From Pseudomonas sp. GD04091 (GTDB lineage Bacteria > Pseudomonadota > Gammaproteobacteria > Pseudomonadales > Pseudomonadaceae): a stretch of DNA of 64,000 bases. Where the stretch lies: contig NZ_JAOEBG010000006.1 in NCBI RefSeq assembly GCF_029836165.1, forward strand, positions 232,378 to 296,377, in the 5' to 3' direction. Shown piece after piece: positions 21,410-30,568 of the stretch; the stretch's first letter is position 1; every line of letters begins with the position of its first letter. The position numbers were made by a program, and so were the translations under genes. The notes under the pieces are model-generated. The model made no database searches and was not told the origin of the DNA. It was given only the letters and a program-made list of their open reading frames with translations.

Positions 21410-22873
21410 ATGGCACAGCTATATAGATTACTTACCAACGTAGAGTTACCTAGCGGCGCATCCCCCCTAACACGCACAAACCAGCACTACATAACCTACA
21501 CAAAGCATACATCACTACCTCTAATGTTTTGGCCAAACGGTACTCCATGCCACCTTGTAAACTTATGGCTAACGGATATCGCAAAAGCAACAACTGGCAA
21601 AGAATCGACCAAAACCAGTGCAGCGCTCATAACTCATCTCGTCCGCTTTTGTTTCACCAGAGACATCTCATTTTACGATTTTAATGATTCATATTTTAAA
21701 ATATTTACAAACGACCTTAAAAACGAACTAAAAACCAATAAGTTCGAAATCGATAGCCCTGCCCGCACTGGAACTCAAGTATTATCAATTCAGCACACTT
21801 GCCTGAAATTCTTACTATGGATTCAGAAAATTCATCCAGCATATGAACAGCTGCCTCTTATTGGCTTAGCGTTAGACCAGCCTCGCATAGTTATCGAATG
21901 GCGCTATACCCCTTATAGAAATAGCCCTTACATCTGGCACCCCGAGCTTGTCCAGCCTACTGCACCTCTCAACGACAAGTTTCCCATGCCTGAAAAACAC
22001 ATTGCAAAGCTGAGAAGCGCAGTCTATGCACGCTATCAAAATACATTAAAGACGCCGGGGCGATCACTAAGCCCTCACGCTATGGCAACCATTAAATATC
22101 TTTACAGCAGAAGAGTGTTCACCATCAACATGATGACAAATTTCGGCTTGCGACCTGAAGAATTACAGGAAATGTCAGTCGAAGAAAACTCCAACATTGT
22201 CTTTACACTTACAGTTATCTTACCAACAAAAAAAACCAGAGCCCCACAAGCCTCGCGCAGACTCAAGATCAATATGGGACTAGCAGTAAGCCTGCAGACC
22301 TACTTTGATGATAGAGCTGAATTCATAAAACACTTAGATGAACATGGATATACTACTTCACAAGCCAGCCAGATGCTATTAGGAAAGAACGGCCAACCGT
22401 TAGAAAAATCCTCACTAACAAAAGAATTTGATAGACTTTGCGAAGATGCCGGACTGAACAACAAAAAAGTATGCCTATCCATGTTTCGACACAGATTTAT
22501 TAGTAGAGAGGTGAAAACCGAGCTACTACTACGATTCAAAAAAAAACCCGAACTTATGAAAGAAATCACCCCAGCACTTAGAGATACTGTTGCCAGAGAG
22601 GTAATTACAAAAACTGGACACCGCGACCCGAAATCCATCTGGACATATGTCGACGAGCAATACAAGCTCCTCACTACCCCAGACTCGCACGAATCCTTCC
22701 AAAGCATAAAAAACGACATTGAACAGACCAAGAACACACTCGAAGACTTGTTGTTCCGCCAGAACTTTAGTTCACAAGAACAGATTAGCGACGAGCTTAA
22801 AATCCTGCGTGAATACATCCAAGGATTAGAGGAACGACTTTATGCAGCCGAGAGAAAAATAAGTGACGATTAA
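21410..22873 (+). CDS. Tyrosine recombinase/integrase (mobility module 3)
   Basis: This 487-residue recombinase has a core-binding N-terminal domain and a catalytic domain with Arg I in FGLRPEELQEMS (about residue 245), the second box as SMFRHRFIS (Arg kept, the preceding His replaced by Ser), TGHRDPKSIW (His) and a tyrosine nucleophile in WTYVDEQY. The last 60 residues form a coiled coil (IEQTKNTLEDLLF to GLEERLYAAERK). AAGGGGG precedes ATG 21410, which follows the previous stop without a gap. With the three upstream genes it forms one operon that should excise or insert the island. Confidence 0.85.
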   Translation: MAQLYRLLTNVELPSGASPLTRTNQHYITYTKHTSLPLMFWPNGTPCHLVNLWLTDIAKATTGKESTKTSAALITHLVRFCFTRDISFYDFNDSYFKIFTNDLKNELKTNKFEIDSPARTGTQVLSIQHTCLKFLLWIQKIHPAYEQLPLIGLALDQPRIVIEWRYTPYRNSPYIWHPELVQPTAPLNDKFPMPEKHIAKLRSAVYARYQNTLKTPGRSLSPHAMATIKYLYSRRVFTINMMTNFGLRPEELQEMSVEENSNIVFTLTVILPTKKTRAPQASRRLKINMGLAVSLQTYFDDRAEFIKHLDEHGYTTSQASQMLLGKNGQPLEKSSLTKEFDRLCEDAGLNNKKVCLSMFRHRFISREVKTELLLRFKKKPELMKEITPALRDTVAREVITKTGHRDPKSIWTYVDEQYKLLTTPDSHESFQSIKNDIEQTKNTLEDLLFRQNFSSQEQISDELKILREYIQGLEERLYAAERKISDD

Positions 22874-22899
22874 AGAAAACTCACTCGTGGCTAAAGCGC

Positions 22900-23049
22900 A
22901 TGGTTATGTCTACAGTCCTAATTGGTCACTTAAATCCCGCCCCTCCCAAAACATTAGTACTGGAGCGAGAACGTGCGCTGACCGGTTCGAAGCATGTAAT
23001 TATCGCGAAAGCTGATGATCTCTCACCTCGCCCTCCTACAACCCGATGA
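22900..23049 (+). CDS. Possible 49-residue ORF after the integrase
   Basis: A short frame beginning MVMSTVLIGHLNPAPPKTL lies 27 bases after the integrase stop. It has protein-like composition but no clear ribosome binding site and no recognised family. It may be a remnant. The rest of 22874-23210 holds nothing else I can support. Confidence 0.25.
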   Translation: MVMSTVLIGHLNPAPPKTLVLERERALTGSKHVIIAKADDLSPRPPTTR

Positions 23050-23210
23050 GCCTGGCAATTACTGGAAGCAGCCCCATTAGGCCCTACGGGCTACCAATGA
23101 GAGGATCACATCAATCTCCATGCTCTACACGGGGCAGGCCCAGACCTTCCCGTCACTCAGCGCTCGCTCAGTCCTCTCTTCGCCCGCCACGATACCTGGA
23201 AACCCAAGGT

Positions 23211-23759
23211 TCAGACCATCAGGTACTCATACTTCAACGCGTCAATACTTGCGGCAGGTGATGCCACCACCTCCGTGCCAACATCTTTGGCCAGCGGCTG
23301 CAGTACGCCACTCATGTATCGATCTGCCCGGAAATAAGAGACGTAAGGGATGTAGAGGGCATGGATCAAGTCTACAAAATCACTGGCCTTAAGCTCTCGT
23401 CCATTCTCCCCCAGCGACTTTTGTAGCGAGGCGTAGAAGGCGCTGATGCAGACAAATAGGCCTGGACAGTAGCGCTCAATAAGTGAGGCGTCTTCACACA
23501 AAGGTGCCTCGGGCAACAGGCTCTTTAACAGGCGGTTCACGATGTCGAGCATCCCTGATCTCTTCAGCTTCGTCCAACGCTCGCCCCTGCCTCCCATCAT
23601 TGCCTCGGCACGTTCAGCCTTCGGCAGTTGAATCATCTGATTGTTTAGGTCGTCAAGTGCGTGCTGGCAGCTGGCGAGAAACTGCTGCGCGGGTTTTCTT
23701 AGCCATTCCACAACCGATCCCAGCTGATGGTGGTTGTCCTTGTCATGTGGCGCTCGCAT
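23211..23759 (-). CDS. Hypothetical protein, possibly the 3' part of a decayed gene
   Basis: This encodes up to 182 residues with a helical N-terminal part and a C-terminal segment DLIHALYIPYVSYFRADRYM. That segment resembles the conserved end of some defence-associated nuclease-like families, but I cannot name it. There is no good ribosome binding site before the ATG. It lies in the same frame as the ORF at 23907-24461, with two stop codons between them, so the two may be halves of one broken gene. Confidence 0.45.
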   Translation of the reverse strand: MRAPHDKDNHHQLGSVVEWLRKPAQQFLASCQHALDDLNNQMIQLPKAERAEAMMGGRGERWTKLKRSGMLDIVNRLLKSLLPEAPLCEDASLIERYCPGLFVCISAFYASLQKSLGENGRELKASDFVDLIHALYIPYVSYFRADRYMSGVLQPLAKDVGTEVVASPAASIDALKYEYLMV

Positions 23760-23906
23760 GATCAGCCGCTAAGGCCAGGTTCTCGTCACGTCGACCCCAA
23801 GCGCCCCGTCCGATGATCTGATCAATGAGGATAGGAACGCAGATTTCCTATGGGATTTCGACTCTGACCATGGAACATCGGAAGACGAACTGCACTTTGG
23901 TAAGAA

Positions 23907-24461
23907 TCAACGTGGTGCATAACCACCTCGGGCCAACCCACCCTGCAGCTTTGCCACAGCGGCACAGATCAAATGGGCTTCGTCATCATTTACTGCGCAC
24001 CCACGTACCTCATTCCAGCTGAGTCGCTTAAAGAATTGGGCAAGTGCCAACGTTTCCACATGACTCAACTCGGCATCCGCCTGTTGGCCGTCGATATCGA
24101 AAATCACGGTGACATCTGTGTACTGGGTCAACTTGCTCATGAGGAAGCTCCATTGTTGGCTTGCGCCAGTTTGGCGATTTTGGCTAACGAGGTTGCTCAC
24201 TAGCTTAGATGACCATTTCCAGAGCCCGTAGACCAAGAGTATCTGCAGGGGTTGGAGAGTCACCCCGTTCACTGCCGCCGGGATGGGGCCGAATTCTTGT
24301 CCAGAAAGACTAGCAGCGACACGTCTCACGATTTTTTCCAAACGGAATTTGCGGGCCAGCAAACCTTGATCTACGGTCAATGTCACTGAAGTGCATGTTG
24401 ACTGAGGATCAAGCCCGTGATCAATGCTGTCCTGCTCAAACGAGCCATGAACTACCTGCAA
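23907..24461 (-). CDS. Hypothetical protein, possibly the 5' part of a decayed gene
   Basis: The frame holds up to 184 codons, but the first part overlaps the divergent ParA-like gene by 45 bases, so the true start is probably an internal GTG near 24389 (VTLTVDQGLLARKFRLEK). The C-terminal half reads like a folded domain, with VTVIFDIDGQQAD and NDDEAHLICAAVAKLQ, ending GYAPR. No function is recognised. Confidence 0.4.
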   Translation of the reverse strand: MQVVHGSFEQDSIDHGLDPQSTCTSVTLTVDQGLLARKFRLEKIVRRVAASLSGQEFGPIPAAVNGVTLQPLQILLVYGLWKWSSKLVSNLVSQNRQTGASQQWSFLMSKLTQYTDVTVIFDIDGQQADAELSHVETLALAQFFKRLSWNEVRGCAVNDDEAHLICAAVAKLQGGLARGGYAPR

Positions 24462-25400
24462 CTCAGCGGCGTGGCCTTGGCCGACAAGGTGAGCGCGCTG
24501 CGTGAGGATGGCAAGCGCACAGCGCCGGAGACCATCAGCCGATGGCTGAACGGCACACGGCCAGTTGATCCTTTTCTCATGGGTTGGATAGCCGAGTTGG
24601 TGCGCTCCAAGATGATGAGCGAAGAGCGATCACGAGTCGTTCTACCCAACGGTAAGGTCGTGATTGCTGTAGCCAATCTAAAAGGCGGCGTCGGCAAGAC
24701 AACACTGGCGAGGAATCTTGCTGCCATCGCGAAGTCCCTTCACCTCAAAAGCACCTTTTTGTACGCGGAATATCCCGAAGCCCGCCGCCGTGCTGGCTAC
24801 GTGTTCTACGACCTCAAGCCACTCAACATTAACTGTCCTGAGCTGAGCCCGGAGGAAATCCTCGCTTACGAACCAGCCGAGGGTGAGGTGGTGGTCGTTG
24901 ATGTCTGCAACAGCATCGCCCAAGACTCATTCTTCACCGCCCGTGAACGGGACGAGCCTTTGGAGCCAAATCCCAAAGGTTTCCTCACGCGCTTTACGCC
25001 GGACATCTATGTGATTCCCGGCGAGTTTGCCAGCAGCTTGGACAATTGGGGGGCGCACCGATTGATCGAGAGTAACGTCCTCCAGGCACCTGTGCAGCTC
25101 CTCCATCGACCGAGCTTGATGTGTATGGATTTCGCTAGCACAGCTAGCAAAGATGGCTTTGACGTTACTAGCGACATGTTCTGCCCTTTCTTCATCCCCC
25201 AGTCCGTGTCGACAAGCTCGCCCCTTCCCCGTGACTTCTTGAGCGATTGGCAAAACCTAGACCAGAAGCACCACCACCTCAGGCTCTTCGAACACCTGTT
25301 ATCGCAGGTAGGCGGCGAGCTCATTGAAAGTTATCAAATGGAGCAAGAAATGAAGGGAGCGGGGCTGGAGGCACTGCTCGAATGGGCTGAGGCGTCTTAG
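24417..25400 (+). CDS. HTH-domain plus ParA/MinD-like P-loop ATPase
   Basis: This 327-residue protein has an N-terminal helix-turn-helix-like segment (about residues 5-50, with ETISRWLNGTRPVDP) followed by a deviant Walker A typical of ParA/SIMIBI ATPases, NLKGGVGKTTLARNLA, at about residues 84-99. A Walker B-like stretch is EVVVVDVCNS. It has no parB neighbour and is too small for a plasmid ParA alone, so its role could be regulation, or island maintenance. It is divergent from the hypothetical genes at 23.2-24.4 kb, and the 25401-25671 gap holds only its likely trailer. Confidence 0.7.
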   Translation: MINAVLLKRAMNYLQLSGVALADKVSALREDGKRTAPETISRWLNGTRPVDPFLMGWIAELVRSKMMSEERSRVVLPNGKVVIAVANLKGGVGKTTLARNLAAIAKSLHLKSTFLYAEYPEARRRAGYVFYDLKPLNINCPELSPEEILAYEPAEGEVVVVDVCNSIAQDSFFTARERDEPLEPNPKGFLTRFTPDIYVIPGEFASSLDNWGAHRLIESNVLQAPVQLLHRPSLMCMDFASTASKDGFDVTSDMFCPFFIPQSVSTSSPLPRDFLSDWQNLDQKHHHLRLFEHLLSQVGGELIESYQMEQEMKGAGLEALLEWAEAS

Positions 25401-25671
25401 CTTCAGTAGCGACGCAGGGAAGGTTTTCGAGCCGTGACGCAAGGGATGATCTAGAGCCATTCCAATGAACACGGTCTTTGCAGATGCAGTTTGCGATTAT
25501 TTCCTCATGCGCACTGGCTGAATCAAGTACACCGGGCTACCGCTCTTCGGAAAGATGGCAGATAGCCATGTGATTCCCTTATTATTGAGAGCTGCGTAGG
25601 GAAACGCCAGCGTTCGCCAATTGGCCTCCCTACCCTCGCAAATTTTTGGTGATGGTGCTGGAGATTGTCTG

Positions 25672-27102
25672 ATGGCTTTCGATGCTTCACCCTCCTGGAG
25701 CGGTTTCAACTACCAGGGCAAAGTCGCTCTGCATTATGCGCTGACGTTGATCAATGCTCAGCCAGTCGCTCATGATTTCTCAACAACAGAATTGATGCTC
25801 GAAGCCAACGAGGACTTTGAGATCGTGGTGAATGGAGCATCCGTCTCTTTTCACCAGGTCAAGGCATACAACTCCAGTACGTTTGAAGAATACTCAGATG
25901 CTCTATTTGGCCTAACAATTGAACTTCACAAGAAACCTGGCGTGCTAGGATACATCCACACCTGGAAACAAATTAATGACCGCCCGAAATTTACTGGCCT
26001 CCTAGCCTCGGTTAAAAATGACTTCACCGTCGTGCTAAATGAGTACATCGGCAGTAATCCCAAGACGGGGATCACCCTACTTGAAACCGCTGCCGCAGGT
26101 GGAACCAAGCTCAAGAAAAAAGCGTCAATTCTCAAAGCATCTTTACCAGGCTTAGATGCAGACGCATTAGCTAAAGTTATTGAAAACATTTCCAGCCAGA
26201 AAAGTGACGCCCTTAACCGGTTAGCAAGTTTCATTTATGACGGCAACGCATTCTGCGACCTCAGCGACATCAACAACAAAATAAAACATCAACTTTCCAT
26301 CGCGCTAGCAAACCGGCAAATCGCAATAACCAATGACCAACTGGAAAAAGCATTCGACTACTTCCTAGGCGTCATCGACAACTATATTATTGAACGCCAT
26401 AAGACCAAAACAGGCGCACTCGCCAGGCCTATAAAATTCGAAGAAATAATCAATATCCTTAGTTTTGACCATGAGGATGTGAGCAAACACTACATCGCTT
26501 GTCGGTTCAAGGATCGCTTTTCACGTTTGATCGACGAGTACTTGGGCGATCAATATGATTATCCGCAGCCAGCCCCAGAACCTTGCAATTTAAAGGCTGC
26601 GCAGAAGCTGCTCCTGTCGCTACCCCCATTGGAGCTATGGGAGCACTACAGGCATTTTTCGCCACAGCTTCATTTGGACAGTGGAAACAACACTGACAAT
26701 GCTTTCAACGCATCCGACGAGGGCATTCGTTTCTGCTTATTGAAAATCCTACATGAAATAGATTTTTCACGACTGGCGCAAGAGGCAGAGCGCTATAGAT
26801 TCTCATATAAATGCACAACTATCCCGCCACAAGGGTATCTTCCGACGACCATAACCAACGTTGGCAGAATCAGCAACACAATCCGGCAACTGAACACTAA
26901 CCCATGCCTTGGCGAGCTACTCTACGAGGTTCGTAATCTCATCTATTGTGGCCAAGAGGCGCATCCATTCGCGCCGGATTTTGACAAAAGTACTACTGCA
27001 CCACGGGCCGCAGGTGAAGATTCACGTGCCAAGCGTGACGACATATTGCCCTTGATTACCCTCCTCCCCCTGGAACAAGCTAAAGGTACGCTTGCAAAAT
27101 GA
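25672..27102 (+). CDS. ABC-three-component system effector: Cap4-like nuclease domain plus C-terminal domain
   Basis: This is the first gene of an ABC-3C conflict system (476 aa). The N-terminus SPSWSGFNYQGKVALHYAL and the D47...QVK (62-64) pair are the signature of the PD-(D/E)xK fold DNases related to Cap4/DUF4297. The long C-terminal part should bind the partner subunits. I chose ATG 25672 because GGAG precedes it and the motif then sits at the N-terminus; the frame could extend to 25621. The stop overlaps the next ATG by 4 bases. In such systems the ABC protein is thought to sense invader DNA and license the effector. Confidence 0.75.
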   Translation: MAFDASPSWSGFNYQGKVALHYALTLINAQPVAHDFSTTELMLEANEDFEIVVNGASVSFHQVKAYNSSTFEEYSDALFGLTIELHKKPGVLGYIHTWKQINDRPKFTGLLASVKNDFTVVLNEYIGSNPKTGITLLETAAAGGTKLKKKASILKASLPGLDADALAKVIENISSQKSDALNRLASFIYDGNAFCDLSDINNKIKHQLSIALANRQIAITNDQLEKAFDYFLGVIDNYIIERHKTKTGALARPIKFEEIINILSFDHEDVSKHYIACRFKDRFSRLIDEYLGDQYDYPQPAPEPCNLKAAQKLLLSLPPLELWEHYRHFSPQLHLDSGNNTDNAFNASDEGIRFCLLKILHEIDFSRLAQEAERYRFSYKCTTIPPQGYLPTTITNVGRISNTIRQLNTNPCLGELLYEVRNLIYCGQEAHPFAPDFDKSTTAPRAAGEDSRAKRDDILPLITLLPLEQAKGTLAK

Positions 27103-27803
27103 TAACAATCCTTAATAACATCATGGCAAGCAACCGATTCACTCTGGTGGATGTCGACCTGCCCAACCCATTACTTGATTTTAGTTTGTTCAAAGCCGAG
27201 AGCCGCCACAGAGAAGAGTACTTCTTAACCATTTACCTCGATAACAACAGCGACGAAACGCTACAAAATTTTCTTGATAATACTGCGCAAGAAATTTTTG
27301 AAGAGATCCAAAGCACGGGCAAGGTTGAACTGTACTTTGAAAAAAATTGCACCATGATCATTTGCCTTGACTCCCTAAATTTGAATCAGGATTTAGTACT
27401 AGCTCTCGAAGAAGACCCTTACAACTTCAAGAAAAATGTAATCAAGTACTCTTCGTCAGAGTTGGCAGCACTCAATGCTTACCTGGCCAGCAATGCCATC
27501 GAGGCGCTAACGAGCGATATCATCAACGATATTTTAAACGCCAACAACGGCGCAGATTTCTTGGCATTCAAGTACCAACATAGAAATCGACACCGCTTGT
27601 ATGACCTGATCGTACGGGTAATGCTCAAACTATCTTTTCTTTCCTACAATCCTAAAGAGCAAAAGTTAGAGAACCTCACAGGGCAAATTGACGCTGCCTT
27701 ACCCCCTGCCTTGACCGAAACGTTTGAGCGAATTTTAGCAGTCGAATGGGCAGACGATACGGTCATCGGGAACGTCGAATCGATCTGGGGAAATAAAGCA
27801 TGA
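27099..27803 (+). CDS. ABC-three-component system middle component
   Basis: This 234-residue protein has no catalytic motif that I can see and is acidic and mainly helical (ENLTGQIDAALPPALTETF near the C-terminus). It overlaps both neighbours by 4 bases, the arrangement typical of the middle component that links the effector and the SMC-like ATPase in ABC-3C systems. Its assignment is by position. A second in-frame start at 27123 (MASNRFTLV) is possible. Confidence 0.65.
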   Translation: MITILNNIMASNRFTLVDVDLPNPLLDFSLFKAESRHREEYFLTIYLDNNSDETLQNFLDNTAQEIFEEIQSTGKVELYFEKNCTMIICLDSLNLNQDLVLALEEDPYNFKKNVIKYSSSELAALNAYLASNAIEALTSDIINDILNANNGADFLAFKYQHRNRHRLYDLIVRVMLKLSFLSYNPKEQKLENLTGQIDAALPPALTETFERILAVEWADDTVIGNVESIWGNKA

Positions 27804-30211
27804 TCACATTGAGCAAGGTGACGCTAAAAAATTTCAAGATCTATGGGGGCGAGCCTTTCACGATCAACTTCGAAAATAACCGCCTGGTACTACTGGACGG
27901 CCCGAATGGATATGGAAAAACAACGGTATTCGACGCCATTGAGCTTGCAATTACTGGTAGTCTTCGCAGGCTGATCGTGCTGGAAGGACGACAAAATCCT
28001 GCTGACATCGTTGTAGCCCATAATGGCCAGAGTGATGTCGAGATCACCATAGAGTTTCTGGGTGAAGATGGCAAAAGACGAACATTTCTCAGGAAACTAA
28101 AACGAAATATTGCAAACGCAGCAAGGCGTATCGGCAACTTTTCATCTCTCTGGGAAATCCACGAGATTGTTGAATCACAAACAAAACCTGTCGACAAAAG
28201 TGAGTTCGACCATCTATTCAACAGCAAAGACTTTGCGCGCGACTTTCTACTATTTCACTATATAGAACAGGAAGATACTTCTCGCTTCCTTAAGTCTAAC
28301 AATGAGGCGCAGCGGGCTGAAAAATTAGCCAACCTATTTGGCGATACTTATGAGGCAGAACAGAAACTTCAAAAGCTTACGGACGTCAAGAAACGGCTTT
28401 TTACAGCTCGCAGAGACATCAACACCAAGATAGACAACATTCGAACCCTGCACAACCTGGAAGCCATCAATGATCTCTCGGCAGGAGAAACCGAGCAACA
28501 CGTCTATGCTCTGCCTTGGCTGACCGGTGAAAATTCCCCATTCTGGGATCGCCCGACTATCACCCAGCTCAACGAAGATCGCATGACCAAGGCGATTGCT
28601 GAACTGCAAAAGATATCCAGTCTTTTTACGCATCGGGACTTTTTCCTGCGCTCACGACGGTATCAGCGGGCAGCACAAGAACGTGAGCTCATGGAGCAGT
28701 ACGTGGGCTATGCAGGCACTTACCAAAATTACCAGCAAATCGAAACGGACTTTGGAGTTTACCAGTATGTCAAGCGATCACGCGACATACTCAATAGTGG
28801 TGACTTCAAAGTCATACAACAAAATCTGGAAACGACTAAGCTATTTCAGATTCTGAATCTCGACTCCGCTGACGCCTTCATCAATGACGTAGGCTTATTG
28901 ATCGGCCTCGCAGAAAAGTTCAGGGGACTGACGTCCATTTATACTGAACTGATGAAACATCATACGGCAATGCATGAAAGTATGCAGGCACACCCGACCG
29001 AGACTAAGTGCGGTCTTTGTGGCCATGACTATTCAGCCCATGATGCTTTGGACAGAGCAATTACCGACCATGGGCATCTTTTGCGCAGTCAGCTGGGCGA
29101 CCAAGACCGGGAATTGGTTACAGCGCGGGAAAGATTCGAGAACAATCAACTTAAGCCTCTGCTCAAGGTGTGCGACGATTTCCTACAATTGCGACAGCCT
29201 CCGTCACAAGACGAACTGTCGAGGATCGCGAAAGCTGCGGCCAACAAAGACCGAGTGGAACGTCTGCGCGGCTGGCTGGCAAGCGAAGGTATTGATGACT
29301 TAGACCTCATTGCGCCGGCATTCCCTGTACCTGGCGGACAGACCTATATTTCAGAGAAATCTGACTTACTATCTGAACGAATCCGAGGCCGGATTGGCCC
29401 ATCACCCGATGGTTACACGGAGTCATTTAGCAGTGACATTTACGAGCGGATTTACTTAGATTACTTCCAGCGTGAAAGTGACAAACTTCGCAGCTTCGAC
29501 ATAACTCAGCTTGATAGAAAAGAGCGCTTCATTAAATCTCTATATTTCAGCTCGCTCACTGAGGTCGCAGCGCGACTTCTTAAACTCGAAGGTCAAAATA
29601 CGCTTCTTGACCTGGCACTGCTTGACACCGGAAAACTCATAGATGTTATTGGCACCCAAATAGGACAATATCGAAAAAAACTGATTACCGACATTGAGAT
29701 TCCTTTCTTCATATACTCGGGCAAAATACTTCAAAGCCATCAAGCTGGGGATGGGCAAGGTGTATTTATCAAAGACCCCCAGGGCAATGATGTACTCAAG
29801 AATGTGCGCTTGGTGTCAGATTGGTCAACAGATCACGACATTATAAATACCATGAGCTCTGGCCAAATCTCAGCGGTGGTCATCGCGCTCACTCTCGCCC
29901 TAAACCGCGTCTACGCCCGGCGATTCTCTACCATACTCATAGATGACCCAGTGCAGACAATGGATGACATCAATATGTCGTCGCTCGTGGAACTTCTGCG
30001 CAACGATTTCAGCGACAAACAAATCATCATGTCCACGCATGAAGATAAGGTTGCGCGATACTTTACATACAAGTACATCAAGCACAGTGGAAAGGTTAAA
30101 ATAATCAATCTTATGCAGCGCAAAGAATATGAGCCGACCAACAGCTATGTGTACCGTGCGCTCGTAAAACCTCAAACCTCTAACCAGGCCCCGCAACCGA
30201 GGCGAGACTGA
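27800..30211 (+). CDS. ABC-three-component system SMC/Rad50-like ATPase
   Basis: This 803-residue ATPase has Walker A at residues 33-42 (DGPNGYGKTT), a coiled-coil region, a Rad50-type zinc-hook motif CGLCGHDY near residue 403, the ABC signature MSSGQ near 684 and Walker B ILIDDP near 712, followed by a His switch in MSTHED. That is the layout of the ABC ATPase of ABC-3C systems, which resemble RecN/Rad50/SbcC. The short coiled coils and the single CxxC suggest dimerisation through zinc. It ends the three-gene operon; a GC hairpin follows at 30317. Confidence 0.85.
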   Translation: MITLSKVTLKNFKIYGGEPFTINFENNRLVLLDGPNGYGKTTVFDAIELAITGSLRRLIVLEGRQNPADIVVAHNGQSDVEITIEFLGEDGKRRTFLRKLKRNIANAARRIGNFSSLWEIHEIVESQTKPVDKSEFDHLFNSKDFARDFLLFHYIEQEDTSRFLKSNNEAQRAEKLANLFGDTYEAEQKLQKLTDVKKRLFTARRDINTKIDNIRTLHNLEAINDLSAGETEQHVYALPWLTGENSPFWDRPTITQLNEDRMTKAIAELQKISSLFTHRDFFLRSRRYQRAAQERELMEQYVGYAGTYQNYQQIETDFGVYQYVKRSRDILNSGDFKVIQQNLETTKLFQILNLDSADAFINDVGLLIGLAEKFRGLTSIYTELMKHHTAMHESMQAHPTETKCGLCGHDYSAHDALDRAITDHGHLLRSQLGDQDRELVTARERFENNQLKPLLKVCDDFLQLRQPPSQDELSRIAKAAANKDRVERLRGWLASEGIDDLDLIAPAFPVPGGQTYISEKSDLLSERIRGRIGPSPDGYTESFSSDIYERIYLDYFQRESDKLRSFDITQLDRKERFIKSLYFSSLTEVAARLLKLEGQNTLLDLALLDTGKLIDVIGTQIGQYRKKLITDIEIPFFIYSGKILQSHQAGDGQGVFIKDPQGNDVLKNVRLVSDWSTDHDIINTMSSGQISAVVIALTLALNRVYARRFSTILIDDPVQTMDDINMSSLVELLRNDFSDKQIIMSTHEDKVARYFTYKYIKHSGKVKIINLMQRKEYEPTNSYVYRALVKPQTSNQAPQPRRD

Positions 30212-30316
30212 TGCCGGTGAGAAGATTCGCTTGGACTGAAAGGAATTAAGCCGTTATCAGAACTCAGGAGACCCTGGTTAGTCAGCGCTTCCACTGAGAT
30301 TCCAGCGAAGCGATCC

Positions 30317-30342
30317 CCATCCCGCCCAATGGGGCGGGATGG
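30317..30342. terminator. Hairpin after the ABC-3C operon
   Basis: An 11-bp stem (CCATCCCGCCC / GGGCGGGATGG) with a 4-base loop lies between the converging ABC-3C operon and the NACHT gene. It has no T-run, so termination is plausible but not certain. The rest of 30212-30568 shows nothing I can support. Confidence 0.4.
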
Positions 30343-30568
30343 TCTAGTGCTCCTTTCTTGGCGTAGTCGATTAGCGCCTGTCCAGCCACAGCCTTCCACT
30401 CTGATGTTTGATGCCAACTCGTAACTGCAGGCGGAGAACTCTAGTGAATGCCCACGAGTGCGCCATAATTCCTACAACCCAGCCAAAAGCTCAGCAGTGA
30501 AAGATGCCCTAGTGTTAGCGACAGCACCACAATAGAGAATGCAATGGCGTTCGTCCCCTTCAAATGAA

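Noticed and set aside
25497..25709. 70-codon minus-strand frame with protein-like text
   Set aside because: It overlaps the start of the ABC-3C operon, has no ribosome binding site and no recognised family; may be a remnant.
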